Assembly: GCA_013115125.1 (NCBI GenBank)
Contig: JABANN010000283.1
Coordinates: 1 to 42,979, forward strand
Direction: 5' to 3'
From: Perkinsus olseni
Lineage: Eukaryota; Perkinsozoa; Perkinsida
DNA length: 42,979 nucleotides
Each line of letters begins with the position of its first letter. Within the stretch, counting starts at the first letter, position 1. Both the position numbers and the translations under genes were made by a program. Below are positions 42,595 through 42,979 of this stretch, piece by piece. A model generated the notes under the pieces. It ran no database searches. It saw only the letters and a program-made list of their open reading frames with translations, and was not told the DNA's origin.

Positions 42595-42979
42595 AACTAC
42601 TTCACGTCAGACGCTGTGTTCAGCAAAGTAATTCGGAAACTCAGAATCGATTCTGGGATTGATTTTTACTCCTAAAATGCGGCTCCGGAACCAGTTTATC
42701 GAGCAGCCCCTAAGTTGTAGTGCTGGCATTGCTGAGGGCATGGCGCTCAGTGGATTGGCAAACGTTAATGATCCTCAACGCCAATGTCCGACCATCTGTT
42801 ACGAACCGAATCAAGTTGGAAGGGTAGGAGAGCATCATCGCTCCACTCGATGCCAAATGAAGATTGTGTCACGTATGGACATGTCAAGAAAAAGCCCAAA
42901 GTTGTATAAGTCACTCTGGACACTTTGACGTGTCCAGAAGACACCGGAGGGAAATCCATTGACACGCATGTCCAGGCGC
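42595..42979. other. Right-edge intergenic sequence with inverted repeat
   Basis: No gene seen. TGGACATGTCAA (42876-42887) and TTGACGTGTCCA (42925-42936) are inverted repeats with one mismatch. A further half-copy (CATGTCCAGG) stands at the window end, suggesting the motif continues outside. Confidence 0.45.

Noticed and set aside
1-42979. CRISPR arrays, bacterial operons with Shine-Dalgarno sites, rRNA or tRNA genes
   Set aside because: No regularly spaced repeats, ribosome-binding sites or cloverleaf sequences were noticed, and the introns show the DNA is eukaryotic. tRNA absence rests on reading by eye only.

Overview
This is a window of nuclear DNA from a eukaryotic microbe. The genes are split by very short GT-AG introns (mostly 45-56 bp, a few of 60-300 bp). 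They sit in tight same-strand runs, and several start codons lie a few bases after a pyrimidine-AG acceptor. Together with tandem paralogue arrays and intron-poor enzymes of bacterial style, this best fits an alveolate of the Perkinsus/dinoflagellate side, where spliced-leader trans-splicing is known. The organism call is inference; no marker gene such as rRNA is present.

Layout. (1) 1-854, minus strand: a secreted protein that runs off the left edge. (2) 855-6,825: no intact gene; some broken coding-like stretches on the plus strand. (3) 6,826-23,643: a tandem array, all minus strand, of five paralogues (A to E from left to right) plus a relic, encoding a large multi-pass membrane protein I cannot assign to a family. 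Each complete unit has a disordered first exon, a 52-codon helical second exon and a ~650-codon membrane exon, joined by phase-0 introns. B and C are a recent duplication, C is mosaic and frame-broken, and A has a broken 5' exon. A small plus-strand ORF was copied along with B/C. (4) 24,596-31,233: two tandem copies of a fused sugar-nucleotide epimerase plus C-methyltransferase, separated by a Ser/Arg-rich disordered protein gene. (5) 31,553-33,992: an F-BAR membrane-bending protein, divergent from (6) RRP45/EXOSC9, an RNA exosome ring subunit, at 34,514-36,205 on the plus strand. (7) 36,833-42,594: a compact minus-strand run of five genes: gamma-carbonic anhydrase, YIPF6/Yip4, a Pro/Ala/Ser-rich NPF-motif protein, a 97-residue protein and a single-pass membrane protein, with gaps of about 70-200 bp.

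How it fits together: the right half is housekeeping (RNA decay, Golgi and endocytic membrane traffic, mitochondrial carbonic anhydrase). The left half is lineage-specific surface or membrane biology: an expanding membrane-protein family, a secreted protein and a branched-sugar synthesis pair that may feed glycan synthesis. The membrane-protein array is the best candidate for something undescribed. Exon borders were found by hand from reading frame, GT-AG ends and paralogue or family alignment from memory; none is backed by transcripts.
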